This document shows, piece after piece, positions 19,484 to 27,933 of a DNA stretch of 64,000 bases (its first letter is position 1; each line of letters starts with the position of its first letter). This DNA comes from Marinobacter confluentis. GTDB lineage: Bacteria > Pseudomonadota > Gammaproteobacteria > Pseudomonadales > Oleiphilaceae. A program made the position numbers and the translations under genes. Below the pieces are notes generated by a model that was not told the DNA's origin, did no database searches, and saw only the letters and a program-made list of their open reading frames with translations. The stretch covers positions 62,001-126,000 of the forward strand of contig NZ_SRPF01000002.1 of assembly GCF_004785685.1 (NCBI RefSeq), in the 5' to 3' direction.

Positions 19484-20287
19484 TCAGTAGCCGTATTCGA
19501 TCAGCAGGTTCAGCACGCATTCATTCCAGCCCGCCGGCCCCGGCTTGAGCGACCGGATGGCGCGGCTCTGGGACGGCAGCACCACGCTGTCTGAGTGCAC
19601 ACCCCGAACAATCACCGCGATATCCGCCTCTTCCAGCATGTGCTGGTCGTTAGGGCTGTCGCCCAGCGCAATCGCAATCATTCGGCCTGCCGGATCCTGC
19701 TCCTTGTATTTCTTCAGCAAAAACCGGACCCCATCGGCTTTATCGAAATTTCCCATGGCGTGAAGAAAGCGCCCGCCCTGGACCAGACGGCAGTTTTCCG
19801 CTTCCAGTTTCTGACGGAATGCGGCCAGCGATTCTTCATCCCCGTGCCACAGCAGCGGCTCGGTCGCGACTCTGTCCCGTGCCAGTTCCGCTTCTGCTTC
19901 AGACAGGCGGGAGTGCTTTGAAATCTCAGCAGGAGACATATCCGCAAATCCGGAGAACTCAAAGCCCTCCTCCCGTAGCCTGGCCAGCAACGCCAGCACA
20001 TCGGCTCTGGGTGCCCCAAAACGTTTCACCTGCTCATCCGACGCCCCAAAACAGTTCGCCGGTATCACCACCGCTGCACCATTTTCGACAATGAACGGTG
20101 CCTGATTCCCCATCTGTTCACGCACCTTGCGGATTTCGCTGATGGTTTTACTGGAATTCAGCACCACCGGAATCTCTGATGCCGCAAGCCTCTCCATCGC
20201 CGATCTGGCGGGGGACCAGTCGTAGTTGTCGTGGTCCAGAAGCGTGCCATCCAAATCGGAAAATATGATCAGACGGGGCTTGGGCAT
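19484..20287 (-). CDS. Glucosyl/mannosyl-3-phosphoglycerate phosphatase (HAD-IIB)
   Basis: A 267-residue haloacid-dehalogenase-type phosphatase of the mannosyl-3-phosphoglycerate phosphatase family. Motif I is FSDLDGTLLD with both catalytic aspartates, motif II is around VVLNSSKT, and motif IV is ALGDSPNDQHMLEEAD. It removes phosphate from glucosyl-3-phosphoglycerate to give glucosylglycerate. The glucosyl substrate is inferred from the adjacent gpgS, since the family accepts both glucosyl and mannosyl forms. It lies between the glycerate kinase and gpgS with short gaps on both sides, so the three are co-transcribed. Confidence 0.92.
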   Translation of the reverse strand: MPKPRLIIFSDLDGTLLDHDNYDWSPARSAMERLAASEIPVVLNSSKTISEIRKVREQMGNQAPFIVENGAAVVIPANCFGASDEQVKRFGAPRADVLALLARLREEGFEFSGFADMSPAEISKHSRLSEAEAELARDRVATEPLLWHGDEESLAAFRQKLEAENCRLVQGGRFLHAMGNFDKADGVRFLLKKYKEQDPAGRMIAIALGDSPNDQHMLEEADIAVIVRGVHSDSVVLPSQSRAIRSLKPGPAGWNECVLNLLIEYGY

Positions 20288-20298
20288 AACCGTATCCT

Positions 20299-21231
20299 CT
20301 ATTGACGCTGACGGATCAGCGGTTCGCTATAACTGTGATCATCACCAACATAAACCACCGCATCCGCACGGGCGGGCATTTCGGCGAGGCAGGCGCGGGT
20401 AATCCGCTCGTAATGCATGATGAAACGGGCAATCTGATCATTGGACATCAAACGGCTGGACTGTGGGCCGCCCTGTTCTGGTGCAACGCTGGTTTTCTGT
20501 TTCAGTTTCTGTTCCTGGAGCGTGCGCCACTCCAGAACGGACTCCATGGACGGAGCCTTCAGCATGATCAGACAGTCAATCTGCCCGAAGAATGTCGAAT
20601 ACTCGCCTTTAAGACACTGGTTGACGTAACGCCGCCAGGCACCATCGGTGTCTTCCTGTTGTTCCAGAACGTTGATCGGTTCAGCAAGGGATTCCCCGCT
20701 GGCCTCCGGCAGGGCGCCAACGCACCAGCCTTCAAGCAGCACCACCTCTGCCCGGCCTTTGAATACAGGCCAGCTTGCCCGGGGCGCGCGGTCGTCCCGG
20801 GCTTTTTCAAAAGCGGGAATCGGTGTGTCGGAATCCGCGCTGGCAGAAATGAGCCGGTCGATCAGCTGCTGACCCAAAGCCAGATCATGGGTGCCGGGCA
20901 CGCCACGGGTCAGCAACAGGGGATGCTGTTCCGCCGCCAGGGTTTCACGCTCGGCTCGGGTGAGATACAGATCGTCAATGGAAAAGCTGGCTGTCGGCAC
21001 GTTATACAGAACCGTCAGCAGCTCCTTCAGAAACAGGGTCAGCGTAGACTTGCCAGTACCCTGGGCGCCGTTGACGCCGACAATGACCGGCCGCTGACGG
21101 TCCCCCCGAAGGCTCTGGATGTGCTGCGCCAAGGGCAGAATAACCTTGCGAACAATGTCCCCGTAGGACGCCGGCAGGGATTCCTGCTCAATTAATCGGT
21201 GAATAATGCTGGTGAGATCGGGCGTTGCCAC
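20299..21231 (-). CDS. D-glycerate kinase (GLYK-like P-loop kinase)
   Basis: A 310-residue P-loop kinase resembling plant-type D-glycerate 3-kinase. Walker A is GVNGAQGTGKSTLT near residue 50, and FSIDDLYLTRAERE, LLTRGVPGTHD and EVVLLEGWCVG are characteristic of this family. It phosphorylates D-glycerate to phosphoglycerate. As the first gene of the operon it would recycle the glycerate released by the phosphorylase back to 3-phosphoglycerate, the acceptor for GpgS. The start is GTG, preceded by GGGGAA. The gene is divergent from selO, and the shared intergenic region carries two dyad repeats. Confidence 0.88.
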   Translation of the reverse strand: MATPDLTSIIHRLIEQESLPASYGDIVRKVILPLAQHIQSLRGDRQRPVIVGVNGAQGTGKSTLTLFLKELLTVLYNVPTASFSIDDLYLTRAERETLAAEQHPLLLTRGVPGTHDLALGQQLIDRLISASADSDTPIPAFEKARDDRAPRASWPVFKGRAEVVLLEGWCVGALPEASGESLAEPINVLEQQEDTDGAWRRYVNQCLKGEYSTFFGQIDCLIMLKAPSMESVLEWRTLQEQKLKQKTSVAPEQGGPQSSRLMSNDQIARFIMHYERITRACLAEMPARADAVVYVGDDHSYSEPLIRQRQ

Positions 21232-21262
21232 GTCGGTTTCCCCGGTTTTTAGTGTTTGCTGG

Positions 21263-21335
21263 CCTCAGGACATAATCACTGAGGCTGCAGGTTCTATACC
21301 AATAGCAGTATAGGTTGCTGATTTGGCGTTTGTCG
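21263..21335 (-). promoter_or_regulatory. Dyads and possible promoter upstream of the glucosylglycerate operon
   Basis: Two inverted repeats lie in the divergent region: CCTCAG-N10-CTGAGG (21263-21284) and CTATAC-N8-GTATAG (21294-21313). On the minus strand TATACT (21312-21307) could be a -10 element, with GCGACA 18 bases upstream as a weak -35. If so, one dyad overlaps the promoter and the other lies just downstream, as operators do. This is a reading of the sequence only. Confidence 0.35.
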
Positions 21336-21390
21336 CACCCGCTGCAAATCTGGGAGACTAAAGGCCTATTCGCCTTGCCCTGAGCCAGAT

Positions 21391-22845
21391 ATGACTGACC
21401 AGAAGATAGAAATTGAACACCGATACCTTGAGCTGCCCGACAGCTTTTACACCCGGGTAAAACCGTCGCCACTGAAAGAAGGCCGGATCGTGTGTTTCAA
21501 CGCGCCCCTGGCACAAGCGATGGGCTTCCAGGCAACCGACCCCTCCGACTGGGCAGGCGTTGGTTCAGGAACCGAGCTTCTGGAAGGTATGGATCCGGTG
21601 GCCATGAAATACACCGGCCATCAGTTCGGAGTGTACAACCCGGAACTGGGTGACGGCCGCGGCCTTCTGCTTTGGGAAACCGTCGGCCCGGATGGCCGCC
21701 GCTGGGACTGGCACCTGAAAGGCGCGGGCATGACCCCCTATTCCCGCTTCGGCGACGGACGGGCGGTATTGCGTTCCACCATTCGCGAATACCTGTGCAG
21801 CGAAGCCATGGCAGGCCTGGGCATTCCCACTACCCGCGCACTCTTTATGGTGAGTGCCAGAGACCCGGTGCGCCGGGAATCCATCGAAACCGCCGCCACC
21901 CTGTTGCGCGTGACCCAGAGCCATATCCGCTTCGGGCACTTCGAATTTGCCGCCCATCATCACGGTGAGAAGGCGCTGCGCTCACTGCTGGAACATGTTA
22001 TTGGGTTGCACTACCCGGAACTGGCGGAATTGCCAGAGCAGGAACGCTACCAGCGCTGGTACCAGGAAACCGTGGAACGCACCGCCCGCCTGATTGCCGA
22101 CTGGCAGGCCGTGGGCTTCTGCCACGGGGTAATGAACAGCGACAACATGTCCATCATTGGCGAAACCTTTGACTATGGCCCCTTCGCCTTCCTGGACGAT
22201 TTCGACGCCGGTTACATCTGCAACCACACCGACCAGGGCGGGCGCTACGCCTACAACCGCCAACCCAACGTCGGCTTTGTGAACTGCCAGTACCTGGCCA
22301 ACGCTCTGGTGCCGGTCATGAATGAGGACGACGTGCGCCGCGGCCTGCGCAACTATGAAATCGCCTACAACCAGCGCTTTCTGCAGACTATGCGTAACAA
22401 GTTGGGTCTGGCGAAAGAATCCGAAACAGATCTCAGTTTGATCATGGACACCTTCAGCATGCTCCATGAACACAGTATCGACTACACCCTGTTTTTCCGG
22501 GGGCTTTCCAGCCTTTCTGCAAACGGCAGGGCATCCGTGCGGAATCTGTTCGTGGACCGCAGCGTGGCAGACGAATGGCTGTCCCGTTATCAGGAACGGT
22601 TAGAGGAAGAAGAAGTCTCCGATGAAAAACGTGAAGCCGGGATGCGGGCCGTAAACCCCAAGTACATCCTGAGAAACTACCTGGCCCAAAAGGTAATTAT
22701 GGAAGCCCAGAATGGCGACTATGAGCCCATGGAGAGACTGCTGGCGGTGCTGACACGGCCATTCGACGAACAGCCGGAAAACGAGGAATTCGCAGCGCCT
22801 CCCCCGGATTGGGGGAAGCACCTGAACATCAGTTGCTCTTCCTGA
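21391..22845 (+). CDS. selO: Protein adenylyltransferase SelO (YdiU)
   Basis: A 484-residue pseudokinase-fold enzyme that transfers AMP from ATP to serine, threonine or tyrosine of target proteins and is linked to redox stress. Conserved segments include YTGHQFGVYNPELGDGR, KGAGMTPYSRFGDGRAVLRS and HGVMNSDNMSIIGETFDYGP, which hold nucleotide- and metal-binding residues. The C-terminus ends GKHLNISCSS; a cysteine near the end is typical of the family, though the selenocysteine of eukaryotic forms is not expected. It is convergent with fumarase, six bases apart, and divergent from the glycerate kinase operon. Confidence 0.95.
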   Translation: MTDQKIEIEHRYLELPDSFYTRVKPSPLKEGRIVCFNAPLAQAMGFQATDPSDWAGVGSGTELLEGMDPVAMKYTGHQFGVYNPELGDGRGLLLWETVGPDGRRWDWHLKGAGMTPYSRFGDGRAVLRSTIREYLCSEAMAGLGIPTTRALFMVSARDPVRRESIETAATLLRVTQSHIRFGHFEFAAHHHGEKALRSLLEHVIGLHYPELAELPEQERYQRWYQETVERTARLIADWQAVGFCHGVMNSDNMSIIGETFDYGPFAFLDDFDAGYICNHTDQGGRYAYNRQPNVGFVNCQYLANALVPVMNEDDVRRGLRNYEIAYNQRFLQTMRNKLGLAKESETDLSLIMDTFSMLHEHSIDYTLFFRGLSSLSANGRASVRNLFVDRSVADEWLSRYQERLEEEEVSDEKREAGMRAVNPKYILRNYLAQKVIMEAQNGDYEPMERLLAVLTRPFDEQPENEEFAAPPPDWGKHLNISCSS

Positions 22846-22851
22846 GCTGGT

Positions 22852-24366
22852 TTAGACCGCCTTGGCAGCAATGATCTTGTCGTGCCACTCAACCGGTCCA
22901 GTCTGGTGAACCGACGAGCCTCTTGAGTCCACGGCCACGGTGACCGGCATGTCTTCCACCTCGAATTCGTAGATGGCCTCCATACCCAGTTCCTCGAACG
23001 CCACTACGTCGGCTTTCTTGATGGCTTTGGACACCAGGTAAGCCGAGCCACCCACCGCCATCAGATAGACAGCGCCGAATTCGCGAATCGCATCAATAGC
23101 CACCTGACCGCGCTCTGCCTTGCCGATCATCCCGGTCAGGCCGGTTTTTTCCAGCATGGTGCGGGTAAACTTGTCCATCCGCGTGGCGGTGGTGGGGCCA
23201 GCGGGGCCAACGACTTCTTCACGCACCGGATCCACCGGGCCCACGTAGTAGATGAAGCGACCTTTCAGATCCACTGGCAGCTCTTCACCGCGCTCGATCA
23301 TATCCACCATCTTTTTGTGCGCAGCGTCGCGGCCGGTCAGCATCTTGCCAGACAGCAGCACGGTTTCACCCGGCTTCCAGTCTTTCACGTCTTCCGGGGT
23401 CACCGTATCCAGGTTGACCCGGCGCACGCTGTCACCCACTTCCCAGGTGATTTCCGGCCAGTCGTCCAGGCTCGGCGGGGTCTGCAGGGATGGGCCGGAG
23501 CCATCCAGCACAAAGTGCGCGTGGCGGGTGGCGGCGCAGTTGGGGATGATCGCCACCGGCTTGTTGGCGGCGTGAGTGGGATAGTCCTTGACCTTCACAT
23601 CCAGAACGGTCGTCAGGCCACCCAGGCCCTGGGCGCCGATGCCCAGATCGTTCACCTTCTCGAACAGCTCAAGGCGCAGCTCTTCCGCACGATTGGACGC
23701 GCCACGGGCCTGAAGATCATGAATATCAATCGGGTCCAGCAGGGATTCCTTTGCCAGTTCCATCGCCTTTTCAGCCGTACCGCCAACACCAATACCCAGC
23801 ATCCCCGGCGGACACCAGCCGGCGCCCATCTGAGGTACCATCTTCAGCACCCAGTCCACCACCGAATCCGACGGGTTCAGCATCGCAAACTTGGATTTGG
23901 CTTCCGAACCACCGCCCTTGGCCGCCACGTGAACGTCGACGGTGTTGCCCGGCACAATCTTGTAATGGATGATCGCCGGGGTGTTGTCCTTGGTGTTCGT
24001 GCGCTTGCCGTCCGGGTCTGCAAGGATAGAGGCGCGAAGCACGTTATCCGGGTGCATGTAGGCACGGCGCACGCCCTCGTTGATGATGTCGTCCAACGCC
24101 ATGTCGGCATCCCACTGCACGTCCATACCCACCGACACGAATACCGTCACAATGCCGGTGTCCTGGCACAGCGGCCGCTTGCCCTGAGCGCACATACGCG
24201 AGTTGATCAGGATCTGCGCCATGGCGTCTTTCGCCGCCTGGGACTCTTCCCTTAAATAGGCTTCATGAACCCCCTGAATGAAATCTTTGGGGTGATAGTA
24301 GGAAATGAACTGCAGCGCATCCGCTACACTCTCAATCAGGTCATCCTGACGGATTACAGTGGTCAT
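22852..24366 (-). CDS. Class I fumarate hydratase (iron-sulfur)
   Basis: A 504-residue class I fumarase, which interconverts fumarate and malate in the citric acid cycle using a [4Fe-4S] cluster. Candidate cluster cysteines are in GKRPLCQDTG near 75, IPNCAATRH near 280 and possibly GAGWCPPGMLG. The C-terminal beta domain contains VGPAGPTTATRMDKF and GSSVHQTGP. I chose the ATG at 24366 (MTTVIRQDDL), giving the usual length; the upstream extension to 24414 would begin with TTG and has no ribosome-binding site. Oxygen sensitivity of the cluster is known for this family. Confidence 0.95.
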   Translation of the reverse strand: MTTVIRQDDLIESVADALQFISYYHPKDFIQGVHEAYLREESQAAKDAMAQILINSRMCAQGKRPLCQDTGIVTVFVSVGMDVQWDADMALDDIINEGVRRAYMHPDNVLRASILADPDGKRTNTKDNTPAIIHYKIVPGNTVDVHVAAKGGGSEAKSKFAMLNPSDSVVDWVLKMVPQMGAGWCPPGMLGIGVGGTAEKAMELAKESLLDPIDIHDLQARGASNRAEELRLELFEKVNDLGIGAQGLGGLTTVLDVKVKDYPTHAANKPVAIIPNCAATRHAHFVLDGSGPSLQTPPSLDDWPEITWEVGDSVRRVNLDTVTPEDVKDWKPGETVLLSGKMLTGRDAAHKKMVDMIERGEELPVDLKGRFIYYVGPVDPVREEVVGPAGPTTATRMDKFTRTMLEKTGLTGMIGKAERGQVAIDAIREFGAVYLMAVGGSAYLVSKAIKKADVVAFEELGMEAIYEFEVEDMPVTVAVDSRGSSVHQTGPVEWHDKIIAAKAV

Positions 24367-24747
24367 AGGCGTCTCATCAGTGTTGGTTGTTCGGAGGGCA
24401 TCAAAATTTGCCAAAGTTTAACAGAAAACACCGCAACGAGGCAGGCGCCCCCCAGAGGCTCTGCTAGTATGAAACACTCGACAAACGTCTAACAGCCAAC
24501 TAACTTCCACTGAGACTCACAGACAAATAATCGGCAGAGCCAGATGGCCAGAATCACACTTTAGAGCGATCAACTGTTGCTTTACTGCCGCTATAGTCAT
24601 AGCAATGAAAATTGGCCTGACGTGACGGCCAGATGTTCAGACAAACCAATCAACAAGCAGAAAAGCGACTGACAAAAGGTTTACCGCACTAGCCGGCCCT
24701 GTCAGCCGCGGAATATAACGACACAACAACAGGAAAAGGTTCCACCC
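24367..24747. other. Intergenic region between fumarase and the lipase
   Basis: About 380 bases with no convincing gene on either strand. It must hold the promoters of both divergent genes, but I see no strong -35/-10 pair. A small dyad TGGCC-N9-GGCCA lies at 24613-24631. The lipase ribosome-binding site AGGAAAAGG is at the right edge. Confidence 0.5.
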
Positions 24748-27495
24748 ATGTATAAGAAAACGCTACTAAGCCTTGCCGTGGCCTCTTCAATGACTTTGAC
24801 GGGCTGTATTGGTGGTACAGAGAGTGGGGACGATGAGCCCGCAGGTAATAACCCGAATGCTGCGGGTGAGACCTGGCCAATTTTTAATCCGGCGGCCGGA
24901 ACACTGCCTATTCCCAGTGATTTGAATTTCGATTCCACGCAGGCTGACGGAACCTTCGGTGTGCCGGACTCCTCTCCGCCCGTCACAACTGCGTTAAATG
25001 AACTGAGCGGTAATTCCACCGTCGCTCCCGCGGTTATTCAAACGAACGGCCAACTGGATGCATCGACCGTCATTTATGGGCAATCCGTGTTCTTGATCGA
25101 ACTCGCTTATCCAAGTGGCAGCCCCGTACAAGGTCTTTCCGCCCAGGAAGCACCGACACCGGTTGGCGTAGCAATAGCCCGTGCAGACGTTGAATCGCTA
25201 AGCGGAGCAGACGCCATTCGTATCTTGCCGGTCGACCCGCTGAAACCCAACACCCGTTACATCGCAGTGGTGACCAACGAAGTGCGTGATATTAATGGTG
25301 ACCCGATTGTTCAATCACCGACCTACGAATACCTTACAGCAGACGAAGGAGCACCAGTCCCGGGTGCGCTTGCTCCTGTACAGGGTTTGATCAACGTTTT
25401 GTGGGAGCCGGTTACAGTCGGATTTTTCAATGCACCAGGCAGCGTCAATGCTCAAAGGGCGATGGTTGAGGCACCTCCGCTTGATGCGAGCAACATCGCG
25501 CTAAGCTACAGCTTCACGACTTCCAACGACGAGCAGGTTTTGAAGTACATCGCTGAACCGGCGACATGGTTTGCCGATCAGTTGACTACTTTTGTCCGCT
25601 TGGGCGCATCGACTGCGGCAGGCGGTGATTTTACATCCCGGAATACTGCAGCAAACAACGCCATCACTGGTTTCCCAACATCGCTTGGACTGCCTGCTGA
25701 ATCACCACTCAGCGCGTTATTCGCAACCAACGGTCCCTGTGAAGGCGACTCCGGTGTAGTTGCGATCAACTGCGTGGGCATTTCGCTCGCGAGTTCAGTC
25801 GTGGCTGCCCTGCCGACTCCCATCGCCGGCTTTAACCGTACGTCTGACGACATCGAATTCACCGGCACACCCCTGCCCGTCGGCGCTGTCTCGGCAATAG
25901 CGGGCAGTGTGCTTGAGTCTAACCCCGCTTCAACGGGCCCGATGGACGTATTCGTCTCCGAAGGAACGGTAAGCCTGCCAACATATATGGGCACAACCGC
26001 AAGCGGTGCTTTGACCCAGAGCTGGGTGGCCGATGCTGCGCTCGCGACAGGACTCAACGAAAATATCTTCGGTGGCCTCGGAGTGACCCTGCCCCAGGCA
26101 ACACCCACCAGATCGACTGCGGTCAACTCGGTTTTCCCATTCCCCATGCAGCGGGGTACAGTCGATGTTCCTCTGCTTACCATCTATCCGGGGGACGGCG
26201 ACGCCAAGGGCATCGTATTGTTCCAGCATGGCATCACGGGTGACCGTAGTTCCGCTTTGACGATTGGTACTAACCTTGCGCTGAACGGCTATGTTGTAGT
26301 GGCTATTGATCAGCCACTTCACGGCGTAAACCCGTCTTCAACAGCCGAGCGGCTCGAGCTCGCCAACCAGCTTCTCGTGGGTGCTGGCATTGGAGCCTCG
26401 ACAGTCGAAGGACTCGGACTTGCAACTGCGCTGGTAGAGGGTGCTGTAGCGTTTGACGATGCGCTTGCAGGAACTCCAGTTGACGGGGCAATTGACGGGC
26501 CAACCCGTGCCTCGCTTGTAAGAACCGTTGCCAACGCCGGAAGCTCGATTCCCGGGCTTGAGCCAGGTACGAATCCAAGACACTTTAACGTGTTTGCGAA
26601 CGCCCAGAACCAACCGCAACCGATGGTTTTCGATCCAGCAAACGCAGCTGGCACCAGTGGATCAGGCAGCTTCTACATCAACCTGCAGAACTTCCTGAAC
26701 TCGCGGGACAATAACCGCCAGAGCGTCCTGGATCAAATGAACCTTCGTGCCAGTCTGACCGATGGCAATGTCGTAATTCCCGGTCCGACCCCGATTGCGA
26801 TTCAGGCTGACACACCGGTATTCTTCGCCGGTCACTCACTGGGCACGATCACTGGCGCACCGTTTGTGGCGACTGTGAACAGCAACCGGATTCCGGTGAC
26901 CGCGTTCGTTCCGAACTCGGCTGATCCTACGAACCCGATCCCGGTTTTCTCAGCGGCAAACGACATCTCAGCGGCAAGCCTGCTGACACCAGGTGGCGGT
27001 ATTGCACGATTGCTCGAGAACTCGCCCTCTTTCGCACCGCGGATCATTGGTGGCTTGCAGGCGTTCGGACTCAGCCAGAATACGGCGAGTTATGAGGCGT
27101 TCCTGAACATCAACCAGACTGCGGTGGATTCAGCTGATCCTGTCAACTTCATTGATGATCTTGCGGGCTCCAGCACTCCGACACTGCTGTCAATGGTTGT
27201 CGGTGATCAGGTGATTCCGAATGGTGCAGACGCCGATATCTGGGGCGTTGAAAATGCTCCGCTGTCGGCAACTATCAGTAACATCACGATCAACAGCTTC
27301 CCGGCTCCGTTGGCGGGCAGCCTGCCGCTGGATGCTGGTAATCCGACAATTATGCGGGAAGACTACGATAGCGAGACCTACCCTAACGTGAACCATGGCT
27401 CGCCCGTTGATCCGATTACTTCGCCAACGGCGTTTGGTCAGATGTCGCTCAGAACTAATCAGTTCTTCGACCTAAACCTGCCGGCAGCTAATTAA
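24748..27495 (+). CDS. Outer-membrane lipoprotein lipase of the VolA/Pla-1/cef family
   Basis: A 915-residue lipoprotein. The signal ends in the lipobox LTGC near residue 19, and the +2 residue is Ile rather than Asp, which favours outer-membrane sorting. Its C-terminal half is an alpha/beta hydrolase: LFQHGITGDRSSAL resembles the oxyanion region and FFAGHSLGTITG holds the catalytic serine in GxSxG. The architecture matches the Pla-1/cef lipase family, which includes the surface lysophospholipase VolA of Vibrio. The predicted role is hydrolysis of exogenous lipids or lysophospholipids at the surface. It is somewhat longer than typical members. It is a single gene ending at a strong terminator. 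Confidence 0.88.
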   Translation: MYKKTLLSLAVASSMTLTGCIGGTESGDDEPAGNNPNAAGETWPIFNPAAGTLPIPSDLNFDSTQADGTFGVPDSSPPVTTALNELSGNSTVAPAVIQTNGQLDASTVIYGQSVFLIELAYPSGSPVQGLSAQEAPTPVGVAIARADVESLSGADAIRILPVDPLKPNTRYIAVVTNEVRDINGDPIVQSPTYEYLTADEGAPVPGALAPVQGLINVLWEPVTVGFFNAPGSVNAQRAMVEAPPLDASNIALSYSFTTSNDEQVLKYIAEPATWFADQLTTFVRLGASTAAGGDFTSRNTAANNAITGFPTSLGLPAESPLSALFATNGPCEGDSGVVAINCVGISLASSVVAALPTPIAGFNRTSDDIEFTGTPLPVGAVSAIAGSVLESNPASTGPMDVFVSEGTVSLPTYMGTTASGALTQSWVADAALATGLNENIFGGLGVTLPQATPTRSTAVNSVFPFPMQRGTVDVPLLTIYPGDGDAKGIVLFQHGITGDRSSALTIGTNLALNGYVVVAIDQPLHGVNPSSTAERLELANQLLVGAGIGASTVEGLGLATALVEGAVAFDDALAGTPVDGAIDGPTRASLVRTVANAGSSIPGLEPGTNPRHFNVFANAQNQPQPMVFDPANAAGTSGSGSFYINLQNFLNSRDNNRQSVLDQMNLRASLTDGNVVIPGPTPIAIQADTPVFFAGHSLGTITGAPFVATVNSNRIPVTAFVPNSADPTNPIPVFSAANDISAASLLTPGGGIARLLENSPSFAPRIIGGLQAFGLSQNTASYEAFLNINQTAVDSADPVNFIDDLAGSSTPTLLSMVVGDQVIPNGADADIWGVENAPLSATISNITINSFPAPLAGSLPLDAGNPTIMREDYDSETYPNVNHGSPVDPITSPTAFGQMSLRTNQFFDLNLPAAN

Positions 27496-27513
27496 ACTGC
27501 GGTAGCGTAAAAC

Positions 27514-27545
27514 CGAGCCCCAACCCGTCGGTTGGGGCTTTTTTG
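27514..27545 (+). terminator. Intrinsic terminator after the lipase
   Basis: AGCCCCAACC (27516-27525) pairs with GGTTGGGGCT (27530-27539) around a four-base loop and is followed by a run of T. A strong Rho-independent terminator 20 bases beyond the stop. Confidence 0.93.
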
Positions 27546-27860
27546 TGTTTGGTCACTTTACAGATCTGGTTCTGTACTGGCTATGAACAACCGCTCAGTG
27601 CATACAGCCAGAGCCAAAAAAGAACAGCACCAACCATCGATTGCCAGATCACCCCACCAACAAAGCGCTGATGCGTGAGCCTCGAAAAGATTCAGACCTT
27701 CACCGAAGAATTTATTTGAAACGCAATTTGCCGTTCCAGCCAGCCGAGCAATACAGTCACACGGATACTGTATTAGCCGATGCCACTGAATAGGCGCGTG
27801 CCACCAACGGACTGGGCAAATCCCCACCTCCAGTTCTGAAAACCAGTCACCAATCGACCA
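27546..27860. other. Gene-poor stretch between two convergent terminators, with one dyad
   Basis: No credible gene is seen in this stretch. An 89-codon open frame on the minus strand lacks a ribosome-binding site and coding character. An exact inverted repeat, AATACAGT-N9-ACTGTATT, lies at 27750-27774. It is not a LexA box, whose half-sites have the opposite order. Confidence 0.5.
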
Positions 27861-27900
27861 TAAAAAAGCCCGGCGGCCTATCTGGCGCCGGGCTCTATTG
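27861..27900 (-). terminator. Intrinsic terminator after the acylase
   Basis: On the minus strand AGCCCGGCG (27894-27886) pairs with CGCCGGGCT (27875-27867) around a ten-base loop, followed by TTTTTT. It lies 40 bases beyond the acylase stop. Confidence 0.88.
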
Positions 27901-27933
27901 GTTCCAAGAAATTATCCTTCCCAGGACCACTCA

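Noticed and set aside
27558..27827. 89-codon minus-strand open frame between the lipase and acylase
   Set aside because: It lies between two convergent terminators, lacks a ribosome-binding site, and its composition (many Trp and Cys) is not protein-like for this genome.
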